From positions 248,001 to 312,000 of the forward strand of contig NZ_LT629748.1 in the NCBI RefSeq assembly GCF_900105005.1: a stretch of DNA of 64,000 bases, written 5' to 3'. The position numbers were made by a program, and so were the translations under genes. Of the stretch, positions 8,867-19,227 are shown in pieces; position 1 is the first letter of the stretch; each line of letters starts with the position of its first letter. The notes below the pieces were generated by a model that ran no database searches, was not told the origin of the DNA, and saw nothing but the letters and a program-made list of their open reading frames with translations. This DNA is from Halopseudomonas litoralis (GTDB taxonomy: Bacteria > Pseudomonadota > Gammaproteobacteria > Pseudomonadales > Pseudomonadaceae).

Positions 8867-11800
8867 TCACTCTCCTTGGCTGCTGACCAGGCGTTGCAGT
8901 CCCTCGCTGTTGAGCAGATTGACATCAATCTGCCGGGAGGCGATTTCGATATCGTTTTCGGCGAAAAGGCGATCAATCTCGCGGTTGGTTTCATCAATGG
9001 CCGCGTTGCGGTCGATCAACTGGCGCACATGCATGCGCAGCTCATGCTCGAGCCGGTGGTCATTGAAGTCGAAAAAGAACACCAGGGGTTCGGGGTCATC
9101 CAGCACCCGCGGATTGTCTTGGGCTATCTGTAACAGCAGCTCGCGTACCCGCGTCACATCCGAGCCTTTGGCTACGGCGATTTTCACCGTTACCATGGTG
9201 ATGGTGTCGGATAGCGACCAGTTGATCAGATGCTCGGTGACAAAGGTCTTGTTCGGGATGATGATTTCCTTGCGGTCGAAATCGGTGATGGTGGTGGCGC
9301 GGATGCGGATGCGGTTGACCGTCCCGGTGAGGTCGCCAATGGTTACCACATCGCCGATGCGAACCGGCCGCTCGAACAGAATGATCAGCCCCGAGACGAA
9401 GTTGGCGAAGATCTCCTGCAGGCCGAAACCCAGCCCGACACCCAGTGCCGCCACCAGCCACTGCAACTTGCTCCAGCTGACCCCAAGGGCGGACAGACAA
9501 CTGATGATGCCCACACTGACGATGAGATAGCTGAGCAGGGTGGTGATGGCGTAACTGCTGCCCTGGCGCAGTTCCATGCGCGACAGCACCAGAATTTCCA
9601 GCAGCCCCGGCAGATTGCGCGCCAGGGTGATGGTCAGCACGATGACGATAATCGCGCCCAGCAGATCGCCGGCACTCAACGGCTTCATCAAGGGGTTGTC
9701 GGCGGTGCCGCTGTTGTATTCCCACAGGGTGATGGATTCCAGATAGGAAGCCGCACTGATCAGGTCAGACCAGACCAGATACACCAGCACGCTGAACAGT
9801 ATCAATAGAGCCAGCCGGCCCAACCGCAGTGACTGCTGATTGATCTGCTCCAGCTTGAGTTCAGGTATCTCCAGCGGTGTGTCGTTCTCGGTACCGTTGG
9901 CCTGTTCTTCCGCCTGACGCTTGCTGATTGCCCGCTGATAGGCGAGATGCCGGCCGGCCACACGCAGATTGCGCACCACGATACCTTGCAGCAGCATCCA
10001 GGCGGTGATCAGGTAGAGAGTGTCAATCATCCGATCCGCCAGACGGATGGCGGTGTAGTGATAACCCCAGACGGTCATGCCCGCCAGCACCAACGGTGTC
10101 AGGATCAGTATCAGCGAGGCCACGAAGTGGAATATCCGTGAATTGTTCAGAGGCTCGCTCTGGCGCATGAGACGGCCGACCAGCAGGCTGAACAGGCACA
10201 GGGTGGTGATCATGATCAGCCGGCCCAGCACGTCCCGGTCCAGGTGCTCCGGGTTGGTGGTGCCCAGGCTGATGATCAGCACCATCGGCAAGAGGACCCA
10301 GGCGAGCCGCCGAATCAGCCTGCGCATGCGCGAGACCTTGGTCGCGGACCAGCGGAAATGCAGGATGGTGATGCCCTGGGGGTCGAACAGCCGATATAGC
10401 AGGTGCAGTACGAACCAGCTCACTGACAGGTGCAGCAGCGCCTGCCCGAGCGTTGGCATGGCCGGTGTATCACCATAACTCAAGCCGAAGCCGGCGCCGG
10501 CCAGCAGTATGGGTATCGGCAACACCCAGGCCGCCGTCAGCAGCAGCGCAAGGGGGGTGGTGCGCTGGCTGTCGAAGCGGTAATGACCGACTTCGTCGTG
10601 GAGCTGCTGCAGACGTGTACGCAGCCGCTTGCGCAACAGCATCGGTATTGTCGCTACTGCCAGGAGCAGCGCCAGCCAGCCCGGATTGTCCCTGAGCGTC
10701 AGCAACAGGCGCTGAGTCTGCGGCAGGGGCTGCAGATCCTGCCACTGGGAGAGCATCTGCTTTGGCAGATTGAGCAGCCAGGTACGGTTGATGGGCGGAT
10801 TGCTGGCCACCCAGAACAGCTGATCATCAATGGTTTGTTGGAGCTTGGTGCTCAGTTGCTGCAGCTGATCTTCGTTGATCTGCAGGGCGACAGCCTCACC
10901 CAGCAGGGTATTGATATGGGTGCTGAGCTGGTCCACCAGCGTAACCCGACTGCGAATCAGTTGCAGCAGATCCTCGCGCAGCGCATCCCGCTGCTGCTCC
11001 GGTAGCTGATTGAGCAGTCGCGTGAGATAGGCTTCCTCGTTGCGTAATTGCTCGCGCAGCTGATTGATCTCGAATTGGCGCAGGCGCATGTTCGCTACTG
11101 AGTCGGGCAGTGTCCGATCAATCTGGACAACCGGCAGCGCCTGTTTCTCCTGGTGCAGTATGCGCGATAGCAACAGACTGCCTTCCAGCACGCTGATCTG
11201 CTGATCCAGCGCGCTTTCCAGTTGCGTGAGGTAATCGACTTGCTGAGAGGTCTGGATATTACGGCGCGACAGGGTGCTGATGCGGTTGGATGATTCCAGT
11301 AAATCTTCGCTGATCCGCTGATTGATCAGGCTCTGCTTGTGCAGCAACTGGTGATTGCTGATCTGTGTTGATTCGGCGGCGGTGTCGCTGATGACCTGCT
11401 CCGACAGGCTACGTCTCTTCTCGTCGAGGACGTCCTGTAAGATATTGATTTCCTTGTCGATATTGCCCAGCTCGGCGAGTAGGAGGCGACGCTTTTCATT
11501 GGCCAGTTCCAAAAGCGTGTTATTGGCTGACAGTTGCTGGCGCAGCAGCGAATTGGATTGTTCCAACTGGGTCAGCTCGGCCTGGATGGCGGCTTCCCGC
11601 GCACGATTCAGCTGATTCTGCGGCTGGCGCTGCAGTTGACGCAGTTGCTCGTTGAGTTCATTGGCGCGCGATTGGTTGGCGGAGATCCGGCTCTGGGTCT
11701 TCTCCGGACGGGTTTCGGCGGAAATCAGCTCGCTGTTGATCGCGGTCAGCTCGTTCTGCCAGTCATACATCTTCGCCACCTGATCACCCAAAGTTGCGTC

Positions 11801-12166
11801 GAGCGTCTGCAGCGTGCTGGGGGAGAAGCGCTGGTGCAGTTGTTCTTCATTGATCGGCTTCAGTGCCTGGATTCGTTGGCGCAGCTGGCGCAATTCTTCA
11901 GGAGCGTTGTCGAGCGTCGATTGCAGCTCGGTCTGCTGTTCCCGCAGGGATTCGGTCCGTTGCAGAGCGGTCAGCGTTTGCTCCCAGGCTTCCTGCAGCT
12001 GCTGTTGTTCAGCAGCGGATTTTCCGCTGTCGGGCAGAGCAGCGATATCCGCCTGCAAGCGCTCGATGGCGCTGACATCGCTGTCGCTCTCCTGGGCATT
12101 GGCTGCGGGCAACAGCAATGACAGGCATGCGAACAGAATGAACGGCAACAGATGAAGGCGTGACAT
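8867..12166 (-). CDS. mscK: Large mechanosensitive channel of the MscK/MscM (KefA) type
   Basis: About 1099 residues. There is a signal peptide (MSRLHLLPF to ANA), then a long periplasmic coiled-coil region rich in Gln, Leu and Glu (about 30-490), then a string of membrane helices (about 500-900), and a C-terminal MscS domain. The MscS pore helix and beta domain are visible as ALGVGLGFGLQEIFANF and RPVRIGDVVTIGD. It acts in the inner membrane, opening on membrane tension to release solutes during osmotic downshock. The ATG at 12164-12166 is preferred to a TTG three codons upstream because AGCGGA is better spaced. MscK versus MscM naming is uncertain. Confidence 0.85.
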   Translation of the reverse strand: MSRLHLLPFILFACLSLLLPAANAQESDSDVSAIERLQADIAALPDSGKSAAEQQQLQEAWEQTLTALQRTESLREQQTELQSTLDNAPEELRQLRQRIQALKPINEEQLHQRFSPSTLQTLDATLGDQVAKMYDWQNELTAINSELISAETRPEKTQSRISANQSRANELNEQLRQLQRQPQNQLNRAREAAIQAELTQLEQSNSLLRQQLSANNTLLELANEKRRLLLAELGNIDKEINILQDVLDEKRRSLSEQVISDTAAESTQISNHQLLHKQSLINQRISEDLLESSNRISTLSRRNIQTSQQVDYLTQLESALDQQISVLEGSLLLSRILHQEKQALPVVQIDRTLPDSVANMRLRQFEINQLREQLRNEEAYLTRLLNQLPEQQRDALREDLLQLIRSRVTLVDQLSTHINTLLGEAVALQINEDQLQQLSTKLQQTIDDQLFWVASNPPINRTWLLNLPKQMLSQWQDLQPLPQTQRLLLTLRDNPGWLALLLAVATIPMLLRKRLRTRLQQLHDEVGHYRFDSQRTTPLALLLTAAWVLPIPILLAGAGFGLSYGDTPAMPTLGQALLHLSVSWFVLHLLYRLFDPQGITILHFRWSATKVSRMRRLIRRLAWVLLPMVLIISLGTTNPEHLDRDVLGRLIMITTLCLFSLLVGRLMRQSEPLNNSRIFHFVASLILILTPLVLAGMTVWGYHYTAIRLADRMIDTLYLITAWMLLQGIVVRNLRVAGRHLAYQRAISKRQAEEQANGTENDTPLEIPELKLEQINQQSLRLGRLALLILFSVLVYLVWSDLISAASYLESITLWEYNSGTADNPLMKPLSAGDLLGAIIVIVLTITLARNLPGLLEILVLSRMELRQGSSYAITTLLSYLIVSVGIISCLSALGVSWSKLQWLVAALGVGLGFGLQEIFANFVSGLIILFERPVRIGDVVTIGDLTGTVNRIRIRATTITDFDRKEIIIPNKTFVTEHLINWSLSDTITMVTVKIAVAKGSDVTRVRELLLQIAQDNPRVLDDPEPLVFFFDFNDHRLEHELRMHVRQLIDRNAAIDETNREIDRLFAENDIEIASRQIDVNLLNSEGLQRLVSSQGE

Positions 12167-12269
12167 GGATAGCAATCCGCTGGGGGCTGATGGCTAGGTT
12201 AGACGGCGGGGCGGGGTAATGAAAGGGGGGAGGGGGAGGCTTGTTTGCGGACGTGACTTGAACGGCATG

Positions 12270-12303
12270 GCTCCCCCTCTCCCGCGATGGGAAAAGGGGG
12301 AGC
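12270..12303. repeat. GC-rich hairpin downstream of acyl-CoA dehydrogenase gene
   Basis: An inverted repeat with arms GCTCCCCCTCTCCC and GGGAAAAGGGGGAGC around GCGAT. It lies just beyond the stop of the leftward acyl-CoA dehydrogenase gene and so may form its transcript end, but no T-run follows. It resembles the hairpins at 4264-4288 and 53953-53988. Confidence 0.5.
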
Positions 12304-12314
12304 AGAGGAATGCC

Positions 12315-14117
12315 TTAAAACCAACTATCCTGCATCTCCATACACGTCTGGTCACGTGCGTCGAGCAGATCCAGTTCATGGTGGCAGGCCGGCACTTCCC
12401 AGGTCAGGAAGTACCGCGCAGCCTGCAGTTTGCCACGGTAGAAGCTCTCATCGGCCGCATTGCCTCTGGCCAGTCCTTCCTCGGCCCGAATCGCCTGTTC
12501 CAGCCAGCGCCAACCAATCACTGCATGACCAAACACCTTCATGTACAGCGCCGAGTTGGCCAGGGTTTCGTTGACCTTGCCGCTGCCCAGATCAGTCAGC
12601 AGTGCCTGTGTAGTGGTCTGCAGGCGCTGCAGCAGTTGTTCCAGCGGTGCACGCAGTTCTTCCAGCGACGCATGTTCGGCGGCACGCTGAATGCTGTCCT
12701 GAATCAGACCGGTCAGCTGGCGCAGGCCGGCACCCTTGTTCTGGGTCAGTTTGCGAGCCAGCAGATCCAGTGACTGGATGCCGTGGGTGCCTTCGTGGAT
12801 CGGGTTCAGGCGGTTGTCGCGGTAGTACTGCTCCACCGGGTATTCGCGGGTGTAGCCGTGGCCGCCGAGAATCTGGATCGCCAACTCGTTGGCCTTGAGG
12901 CAGAACTCCGACGGCCAGGATTTGACGATCGGGGTCAGCAGGTCCAGCAGCTCGTTGGCCAGCTGACGCTGTTCCTCGGTGGTGCCGGTCTTGCCGTCAT
13001 CCACCAGGCGGGCACAGAACAAGCCCAGATCGAAAGCGCCTTCAACATAGGCCTTCTGCGTCAACAGCATGCGGCGCACGTCGGTATGTTCAATGATTGC
13101 CACCTGCGGGCTGGTCGGATCCTTGCCATCGGGGAGGCGACCCTGCGGACGCTCACGCGCATACTCCAGCGAATACAGGTAACCGGCGTAGCCGAGCATG
13201 ATGGCGCCCATGCCAACACCGATACGCGCCTCGTTCATCATCTGGAACATGTAGGCCAGGCCCTTGTGCGGCTCGCCGACCAGATAACCCACGCAGTTGC
13301 CATTGTCGCCGAAGTTCAGCGCGGTGGAGGTGGTGCCGCGCCAGCCCATCTTGTGGAACAGGCCAGCCAGGACCACATCGTTGCGCTCACCCAGGCTGCC
13401 GTCGTCGTTGACCAGGAACTTGGGCACGATGAACAGGGAAATGCCTTTCACACCGGGCGGGGCGTCGGGCAGCTTGGCCAGCACCATGTGCACGATGTTT
13501 TCCGACAACGGATGATCGCCCCCGGAAATGAAGATCTTGTTGCCCTTGATACGATAGGTGCCGTCACCAGCCGGCTCGGCGCGGGTGCGCAGGTCGGACA
13601 GGGAAGAACCCGCGTGCGGCTCGGTCAGCGCCATGGTGCCGAAGAAGCGGCCTTCGATCATCGGCTGGAAGAAGCGCTGTTTCTGGTCTTCGGTACCGAA
13701 CTTGCCGATCAGGTTGCTGGCGCCCATGGTCAGCATCGGATAGGACGAGGTGGCGATGTTGGCCGACTGGAAGTGGGCAAAGCACGCGCGCGACAGCAGG
13801 TTCGGCAGCTGCATGCCGCCTTCCTCGAAACTGCGTCCGGCATTCTGGAACCCGGCTTCGATAAAGGCATCGACGGCAGGCTTGACCTCGGGAATCAGCA
13901 CCGCGGAGCCATCCACATACTCCGGCTCATTCTCGTCGCTCTTGCGGTTATGCGGGGCGAAGAACTTTTCCGCTATCTGCCGCGCGGTAGCCAGCGCGGC
14001 ATCGAAGGTCTCGCGGTTGTGATCAGCGAAACGCTCGCGTTGGGTCAGTTCCTCGGCGTTCAATACTTCATAGAGTTCGAACGCCAGGTTGCGTGAGTCG
14101 AGCAAGGTATCGGTCAT
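12315..14117 (-). CDS. Acyl-CoA dehydrogenase (long FadE/DmdC-like form)
   Basis: A 600-residue flavoprotein dehydrogenase that introduces the alpha-beta double bond into acyl-CoA. Visible parts are the N-terminal helical domain, the FAD/substrate segment FGTMALTEPHAGSSLSDLRT, a central beta domain, and the helical C-terminal domain with IHEGTHGIQSLDLLARKL, where Glu442 is the likely catalytic base. A further C-terminal region gives the 600-residue length of the DmdC-like group. Start ATG at 14115-14117 with AGGGG upstream. It stands alone; chain-length specificity cannot be read here. It is a paralogue of the gene at 21460. Confidence 0.9.
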   Translation of the reverse strand: MTDTLLDSRNLAFELYEVLNAEELTQRERFADHNRETFDAALATARQIAEKFFAPHNRKSDENEPEYVDGSAVLIPEVKPAVDAFIEAGFQNAGRSFEEGGMQLPNLLSRACFAHFQSANIATSSYPMLTMGASNLIGKFGTEDQKQRFFQPMIEGRFFGTMALTEPHAGSSLSDLRTRAEPAGDGTYRIKGNKIFISGGDHPLSENIVHMVLAKLPDAPPGVKGISLFIVPKFLVNDDGSLGERNDVVLAGLFHKMGWRGTTSTALNFGDNGNCVGYLVGEPHKGLAYMFQMMNEARIGVGMGAIMLGYAGYLYSLEYARERPQGRLPDGKDPTSPQVAIIEHTDVRRMLLTQKAYVEGAFDLGLFCARLVDDGKTGTTEEQRQLANELLDLLTPIVKSWPSEFCLKANELAIQILGGHGYTREYPVEQYYRDNRLNPIHEGTHGIQSLDLLARKLTQNKGAGLRQLTGLIQDSIQRAAEHASLEELRAPLEQLLQRLQTTTQALLTDLGSGKVNETLANSALYMKVFGHAVIGWRWLEQAIRAEEGLARGNAADESFYRGKLQAARYFLTWEVPACHHELDLLDARDQTCMEMQDSWF

Positions 14118-14178
14118 GGTTGCACCCCTGTGAGGTCACCTCTGTCATCCGTTGATTTGCAGAGGCTGCGAAGAATAG

Positions 14179-14201
14179 TGTGCCGCAGTGTATGCGGCAC
14201 A
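14179..14201. repeat. Perfect 9-bp inverted repeat between srkA and acyl-CoA dehydrogenase gene
   Basis: Arms TGTGCCGCA and TGCGGCACA flank a five-base loop. It lies 56 bases beyond the srkA stop and 62 bases before the start of the acyl-CoA dehydrogenase gene. It could end the srkA transcript (no T-run) or serve as an operator for the next gene. Confidence 0.5.
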
Positions 14202-14256
14202 TTGGTCGTCGGGGAACAGCCATTGATGGTATTGATGAAGCAGGATCAGAAGAGCT

Positions 14257-15231
14257 TCAGAACAGCCGCAGCGTTGGTTCATCCAGTGCAGCGCGCTGTT
14301 CGCGCAAGGTGAGAATCTGATCGGCCCAATAGCGCTCGCTGGCAAACCAGGGAAAATGCATGGGAAAGGCAGGGTCATCCCAGCGGCGGGCCAGCCAGGC
14401 GCTGTAATGGATCAGCCGGATGCTGCGCAGGGACTCGATCAACGGCAGCTGGCGCGGGTCGAAGTCGTGAAATTCGTTGTAGCCGTCAACCAGCTCGGCC
14501 AGTTGCGCCTGACGCTGATCGCGCTCGCCGGACAACATCATCCACAGATCCTGAATCGCCGGGCCCTGGCGGCAATCATCCATGTCGACCATATACAGGC
14601 TTTCATCGCGCCACAGCAGGTTGCCGACGTGCAGGTCGCCGTGCAGGCGGATGGTCTGGTATGGGTATGTGCGGTAGATCTCATCGATGCGCGCCAGCAG
14701 GTCATCGGCCACGGAAAAGTAGGCTGGACGCAGGCTCGCCGGCACGCTGTCATGCTCGCGTAACCAGGCAATGCTCTCGTGGCCGAAGGATTGCACGGTC
14801 AATTCCGGGCGATGTTCAAAGGGGCTCATGGCGCCGACTGTATGCAATCGCCCGAGCAGACGGCCGAGCATCAGCAGATGATCGGGATTGTCCAGCTCCG
14901 GGGCGCGACCGCCGAAACGCTTGAACAGACTGAAACGAAAGCCGGCAAACTCGAACAGCGTCTGGCCGTCGATCTGCATAGGCGGTATCACCGGGATATC
15001 TCGTTCGGCCAGCTCCAGGGAAAACTGATGCTCTTCCAGAATCGCCGCATCACTCCAGCGCTCCGGGCGGTAGAACTTGGCAATCAGTGGCTGGCCGTCT
15101 TCGATACCGATCTGGAATACGCGGTTTTCGTAACTGTTCAGCGTTAGCGTACGGGCATCGCTGAGAAAACCGAGCGACTCCACCGCGTCCAGCACGGTAT
15201 CGGGGGTCAGCAGGGCGAAAGGGTGACTCAT
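14257..15231 (-). CDS. srkA: Stress response kinase A (YihE/SrkA)
   Basis: A 324-residue protein of the YihE/RdoA branch of the aminoglycoside-phosphotransferase-like kinases. The start MSHPFALLTPDTVLDAVESLGF matches the family. The catalytic loop RLHGDLHVGNLLW and the metal-binding MVDMDDCRQGP segment are intact. In E. coli this Ser/Thr kinase limits programmed cell death and acts downstream of envelope stress. The ATG at 15229-15231 follows a strong AGGAG; the longer open frame to 15279 is rejected for lack of a site. Confidence 0.9.
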   Translation of the reverse strand: MSHPFALLTPDTVLDAVESLGFLSDARTLTLNSYENRVFQIGIEDGQPLIAKFYRPERWSDAAILEEHQFSLELAERDIPVIPPMQIDGQTLFEFAGFRFSLFKRFGGRAPELDNPDHLLMLGRLLGRLHTVGAMSPFEHRPELTVQSFGHESIAWLREHDSVPASLRPAYFSVADDLLARIDEIYRTYPYQTIRLHGDLHVGNLLWRDESLYMVDMDDCRQGPAIQDLWMMLSGERDQRQAQLAELVDGYNEFHDFDPRQLPLIESLRSIRLIHYSAWLARRWDDPAFPMHFPWFASERYWADQILTLREQRAALDEPTLRLF

Positions 15232-15376
15232 CAACAACTCCTGATGAGCGGCGAGCCGCAAGCCGCAAGTTACAAGCAATCCGTATCAATCGGATCGCTA
15301 CTCAATTGATTGCAGCTTACAGGGAATCACCACATACCAGCCAGCCGCACGGACAACTTGGCGAATGCCGCTACGA

Positions 15377-16093
15377 CTAAGGTGTGCGTGCGACGCACCA
15401 AATGCTGACGCTGGCCGCGCCGGCGTCCAGCAGGATGCGGCTGGCTTCGTTGACCGTGGTGCCGGTGGTCACGACATCATCGATCATGGCGATGTGTTTC
15501 CCAGCGATGCGTTCCGGATGACGACAAACAAAGGCATTCTGCAAGTTCCGCCGGCGGGCCTGGGCGTCCAGACCTTGTTGGGGCGCTGTCGGCCGTTGCC
15601 GCACCAGACTGTGACGATCCACTGGCAGCTTCAGCAGGCGGGCAATCGGGCGGGCGAGTTCCAGCGCCTGGTTGTATCCGCGTTGTGCCTGGCGAACGCG
15701 GTGCAGCGGCATGGGGATCAGCAGATCGGGGAGTGCTTGCTGCCGCTCCTGGTAATGCTGGGCAACGGCCTGGTGCAGCAGGCGCGCGAGTAATCGACCA
15801 TAGGTCAGTTGCTGATGGTATTTGAAGGAGGGGATGAGACTGTCCAGCGGAAAGCTATAGCGGAACGGCGTCACTACTTGAACGAAGGCGGGCTGATTAT
15901 GCTGGCACTGACCACACAGCTGATCCGGGGAGGGCATTGGCAGAGCGCATTGACGGCAGGCCGGACCCAGCCAGGGCAAGTCGCCGAGACATCCATGGCA
16001 CAGGCACTCCGGAATGCCCGTTGCTGACCCCAGACATAAAAGACAGCGGTTGAATTGATTAAAAGATAGCCAGTTGTAAACCTTGTTGATCAT
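15377..16093 (-). CDS. comF: ComF-family phosphoribosyltransferase-like protein
   Basis: A 238-residue ComF protein. The N-terminus has a zinc-finger-like set of cysteine pairs (CLLC, CLCHGC, CRQC, CGQC; about residues 17-63). The C-terminal PRTase fold has the PRPP-binding loop AMIDDVVTTGTTVNEA. ComF helps single-stranded DNA enter during natural transformation in several bacteria. It is divergent from bioB, and this comF/bio arrangement is conserved in Pseudomonas. A role in DNA uptake here is inference. Confidence 0.9.
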   Translation of the reverse strand: MINKVYNWLSFNQFNRCLLCLGSATGIPECLCHGCLGDLPWLGPACRQCALPMPSPDQLCGQCQHNQPAFVQVVTPFRYSFPLDSLIPSFKYHQQLTYGRLLARLLHQAVAQHYQERQQALPDLLIPMPLHRVRQAQRGYNQALELARPIARLLKLPVDRHSLVRQRPTAPQQGLDAQARRRNLQNAFVCRHPERIAGKHIAMIDDVVTTGTTVNEASRILLDAGAASVSIWCVARTP

Positions 16094-16099
16094 AAGTGG

Positions 16100-16127
16100 T
16101 TGACAGTCTCCATGCCGTCATTATCAT
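16100..16127 (+). promoter_or_regulatory. Probable sigma-70 promoter of the bio operon
   Basis: A perfect -35 TTGACA (16100-16105), a 16-base spacer and -10 TATCAT (16122-16127) lie 45 bases before the bioB start, in the gap shared with comF. No other good promoter is visible in front of bioB. I did not identify a BirA-type operator. Confidence 0.55.
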
Positions 16128-16171
16128 GCGTTGCATAATGAAATCCATACCGACTCCAAGGATATGCCCCG

Positions 16172-17221
16172 ATGACTGCGTCTGCTACCCGTCACGACTG
16201 GACTCCGGCAGAAGTGCTGGCCCTGTTCCGCCAACCCTTCAACGATCTGCTGTTCCAGGCGCAAACGGTGCATCGCCAGCACTTTGATGCCAACCGCGTT
16301 CAGGTCTCGACCTTGCTGTCGATCAAGACCGGTGCCTGTCCTGAAGATTGCAAATACTGCCCGCAGTCTGGCCACTACAACACCGGCCTGGACAAGGAAA
16401 AGCTGCTGGAAGTACAGAAAGTGCTGGATGAGGCGGCAGCGGCCAAGGCCATTGGCGCCACCCGTTTCTGCATGGGTGCAGCATGGAAGCATCCTTCCGA
16501 GAAGGATATGCCTTATGTGCTGCAGATGGTGCGCGGTGTCCGTGAACTGGGTCTCGAAACCTGCATGACATTGGGCAAACTGACCAAAGAGCAGACCGCC
16601 GCACTGGCCGATGCGGGGTTGGATTATTACAACCATAACCTGGATACCTCGCCGGAGTTCTACGGCAATATCATCACCACCCGTACCTATAGTGACCGCT
16701 TGCAGACGCTGTCCTATGTGCGTGATGCGGGCATGAAGATCTGCTCGGGCGGGATTCTTGGTATGGGTGAATCGCTGGAAGACCGCGCTGGTCTGTTGAT
16801 CCAATTGGCGAACCTGCCAGAGCACCCCGAAAGCGTGCCGATCAACATGTTGGTCAAGGTCGTTGGTACGCCACTGGAAGATGCCGAGGACATCGATCCC
16901 TTCGATTTCATCCGCATGCTCGCCGTAGCACGCATCATGATGCCGAAATCACACGTGCGTCTGTCTGCCGGCCGCGAGCAGATGAGCGAACAGACCCAGG
17001 CGCTGGCGTTCTTCGCCGGAGCCAATTCGATCTTCTACGGTGACCGTCTGCTGACCACCAGCAACCCGCAGGCAGAGAAAGACATGCGCCTGTTTGACCG
17101 CTTGGGTATCAAGCCCGAGGAGCGCCAGGAGCATGATGATGAAGTGCATCAGGCGGCGATCGAGCAGGCGCTAATCGAACAGCGCGACAGCGCCATGTTT
17201 ACCAATGCGGCGGTGGTCTGA
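16172..17221 (+). CDS. bioB: Biotin synthase
   Basis: A 349-residue radical-SAM enzyme that inserts sulfur into dethiobiotin, the last step of biotin synthesis. The [4Fe-4S] motif is Cys56-x3-Cys60-x2-Cys63 in [13 protein letters not shown]. The conserved [13 protein letters not shown] and the C-terminal [14 protein letters not shown] segments, which bind the second cluster and substrate, are intact. First gene of bioBFHCD; a 120-base gap separates it from bioF. Confidence 0.97.
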   Translation: MTASATRHDWTPAEVLALFRQPFNDLLFQAQTVHRQHFDANRVQVSTLLSIKTGACPEDCKYCPQSGHYNTGLDKEKLLEVQKVLDEAAAAKAIGATRFCMGAAWKHPSEKDMPYVLQMVRGVRELGLETCMTLGKLTKEQTAALADAGLDYYNHNLDTSPEFYGNIITTRTYSDRLQTLSYVRDAGMKICSGGILGMGESLEDRAGLLIQLANLPEHPESVPINMLVKVVGTPLEDAEDIDPFDFIRMLAVARIMMPKSHVRLSAGREQMSEQTQALAFFAGANSIFYGDRLLTTSNPQAEKDMRLFDRLGIKPEERQEHDDEVHQAAIEQALIEQRDSAMFTNAAVV

Positions 17222-17341
17222 GCATCGCCGCGTGATCAAGCTGTCCGAATAATTGCACCGGCGAGTGCCGGTATCCTGAAATTCTTGAGTCTGCACGGCA
17301 AGCTCGGTATCTGAGCTTGCTGCTGGCAGCCGCGTGGACCT

Positions 17342-18514
17342 ATGTCTTTTGACCTATCCAGCCGCCTGGCCGAGCGCCGCGCTGCCCACCTCTACCGCCA
17401 GCGCCCGCGGCTGACCTCGCCGCAGGATGTACAGGTGACGGTCGACGGACAGCAGTTGCTGGCGTTCTGCAGCAATGACTATCTGGGCCTGGCCAATCAT
17501 CCCGAAGTGGCTGAGGCCATGGTCGAGGGCGTGCGCCGCTGGGGTGTTGGCGGCGGTGCCTCGCATCTGGTGATTGGTCACAGCGAGGCGCACCACCAGT
17601 TGGAAGACGCGCTGGCAGAATTGACCGGTCGGCCGCGGGCGCTGCTGATGTCCAGCGGTTACATGGCCAATATAGGAGCCATTACTGCACTGGTCGGGCA
17701 GGGCGATACCGTTCTGCAGGACCGGCTCAACCACGCCTCGCTGCTGGACGCCGGGTTACTCAGTGGCGCGCGCTTTTCCCGCTATCTGCACAACGATGCA
17801 GACAGCCTGAACAAACGGTTGGCCAAGGCCGTCGGCAATACCCTGGTGGTCACCGACGGCGTGTTCAGCATGGATGGCGATCTTGCCGAGCTGCCGGCTA
17901 TTTGCGCCCAGGCCCGTGCCCGAGGCGCCTGGGTCATGGTTGATGATGCCCATGGCTTTGGTTGTCTGGGCGAGCAGGGCGGAGGGGTTGTCGAGCATTA
18001 CGGATTGAGCGTCGATGACGTGCCAGTACTGGTGGGTACGCTGGGCAAGGCCTTTGGTACGGCCGGCGCCTTTATTGCAGGCAGTGAAGAGCTGATCGAA
18101 ACTCTGATCCAGTTTGCCCGGCCCTATATCTACACCACCAGCCAACCGCCGGCGGTGGCGTGGGCGACGCTGAAAAGCCTGCAATTACTGCGCGAGGAAG
18201 GCTGGCGCCGGGAACACCTGGCGCGGCTGATTGCGCGCTTCCGTGAGGGCGCCAGTGCACTTGGTTTGCAGTTGATGGACAGCGCCACGCCGATCCAGCC
18301 GCTGCTGATTGGTAACAGTGAACGCGCCATGCAGCTGTCCGCTGCGTTGCGTGAGCGCGGCATTCTGGTGACTGCCATTCGCCCGCCGACGGTACCTCAG
18401 GGCACGGCTCGATTGCGCGTTACCCTGTCTGCTGCGCATAGTGGGGAGGATATTGACCGCCTGCTGGGTGCTCTGCAGCAGGCTCTATCCAGCTTGCCGG
18501 AGATAAGCGCATGA
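17342..18514 (+). CDS. bioF: 8-amino-7-oxononanoate synthase
   Basis: A 390-residue PLP enzyme that joins pimeloyl-ACP and alanine to give 8-amino-7-oxononanoate. The PLP lysine is Lys236 in [13 protein letters not shown], the same number as in E. coli. The aspartate and histidine of [10 protein letters not shown] are present. The stop overlaps the bioH start (ATGA-type, 4 bases), showing translational coupling. Confidence 0.97.
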   Translation: MSFDLSSRLAERRAAHLYRQRPRLTSPQDVQVTVDGQQLLAFCSNDYLGLANHPEVAEAMVEGVRRWGVGGGASHLVIGHSEAHHQLEDALAELTGRPRALLMSSGYMANIGAITALVGQGDTVLQDRLNHASLLDAGLLSGARFSRYLHNDADSLNKRLAKAVGNTLVVTDGVFSMDGDLAELPAICAQARARGAWVMVDDAHGFGCLGEQGGGVVEHYGLSVDDVPVLVGTLGKAFGTAGAFIAGSEELIETLIQFARPYIYTTSQPPAVAWATLKSLQLLREEGWRREHLARLIARFREGASALGLQLMDSATPIQPLLIGNSERAMQLSAALRERGILVTAIRPPTVPQGTARLRVTLSAAHSGEDIDRLLGALQQALSSLPEISA

Positions 18515-19227
18515 AACACATCACTCTATTACCAGGCTGGGCGCTGGCGCCGGACAACATGCAGCCGCTGCGCGAGGCGTTGCTCGAGCGTATCTCGAAC
18601 GTCACTGTGGATATTCTGCCACTGCCAGCGATTCAGCTATCGAGTCTGGAAACCGACCTGAGTAGTCTTGCTCAACAGATCAAGCCGGGCGTGCTGATTG
18701 GCTGGTCCCTGGGTGGCATGCTTGCGGTGCAGCTGCATCGGCGATTCCCCGAGCACTTCCCCCAGATCGTTACCCTGGCCGCCAATGCCTGCTTTGTTGA
18801 ACGCAAAAGCTGGGCTGACGCCATGCCAACGGACATATTCAAGGCGTTCTATAACGATTATCGCGATACGCCGGAGAAAACCCTCAAGCGCTTCGCTCTG
18901 CTGGTCACCCAGGGCAGTCCACATGCCAGACAACTGGCCAAGAACCTGTCCTGGGATGCATTGGATGCCGATCAGCGTCTGCACTCCCTGGCCGTACTGG
19001 GCATGCTCGATAACCGCGTGGCATTGAGTCGTCCGACCCAGCCCATGCTGCATTGCCTTGGGGCGCTGGATGCGCTGGTGCCTGAAGGCGCTGCACCAGC
19101 CATCGCGGCGCTGCATGAAACATCCAGCGTGGCGGTGCATCCTCAGGCTGGCCATGCCTTGCCGCTGGAGCAACCACTCTGGCTGGCCGAGGAAATCGCC
19201 GGATGGCTGGAGTCCGGGCATGCCTGA
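18511..19227 (+). CDS. bioH: Pimeloyl-ACP methyl ester carboxylesterase
   Basis: A 238-residue alpha/beta hydrolase that removes the methyl group from pimeloyl-ACP methyl ester, ending the masked fatty acid cycle begun by BioC. The nucleophile elbow is GWSLGGM with Ser66; a late Asp (LGALDALVP) and His (QAGHALPL) complete the triad. It overlaps bioF by 4 bases and bioC by 8 bases. Confidence 0.93.
   Translation: MKHITLLPGWALAPDNMQPLREALLERISNVTVDILPLPAIQLSSLETDLSSLAQQIKPGVLIGWSLGGMLAVQLHRRFPEHFPQIVTLAANACFVERKSWADAMPTDIFKAFYNDYRDTPEKTLKRFALLVTQGSPHARQLAKNLSWDALDADQRLHSLAVLGMLDNRVALSRPTQPMLHCLGALDALVPEGAAPAIAALHETSSVAVHPQAGHALPLEQPLWLAEEIAGWLESGHA

Noticed and set aside
12783..14096. 437-codon rightward frame over the acyl-CoA dehydrogenase gene
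   Set aside because: Shadow of the leftward gene; no motif and no start signal.
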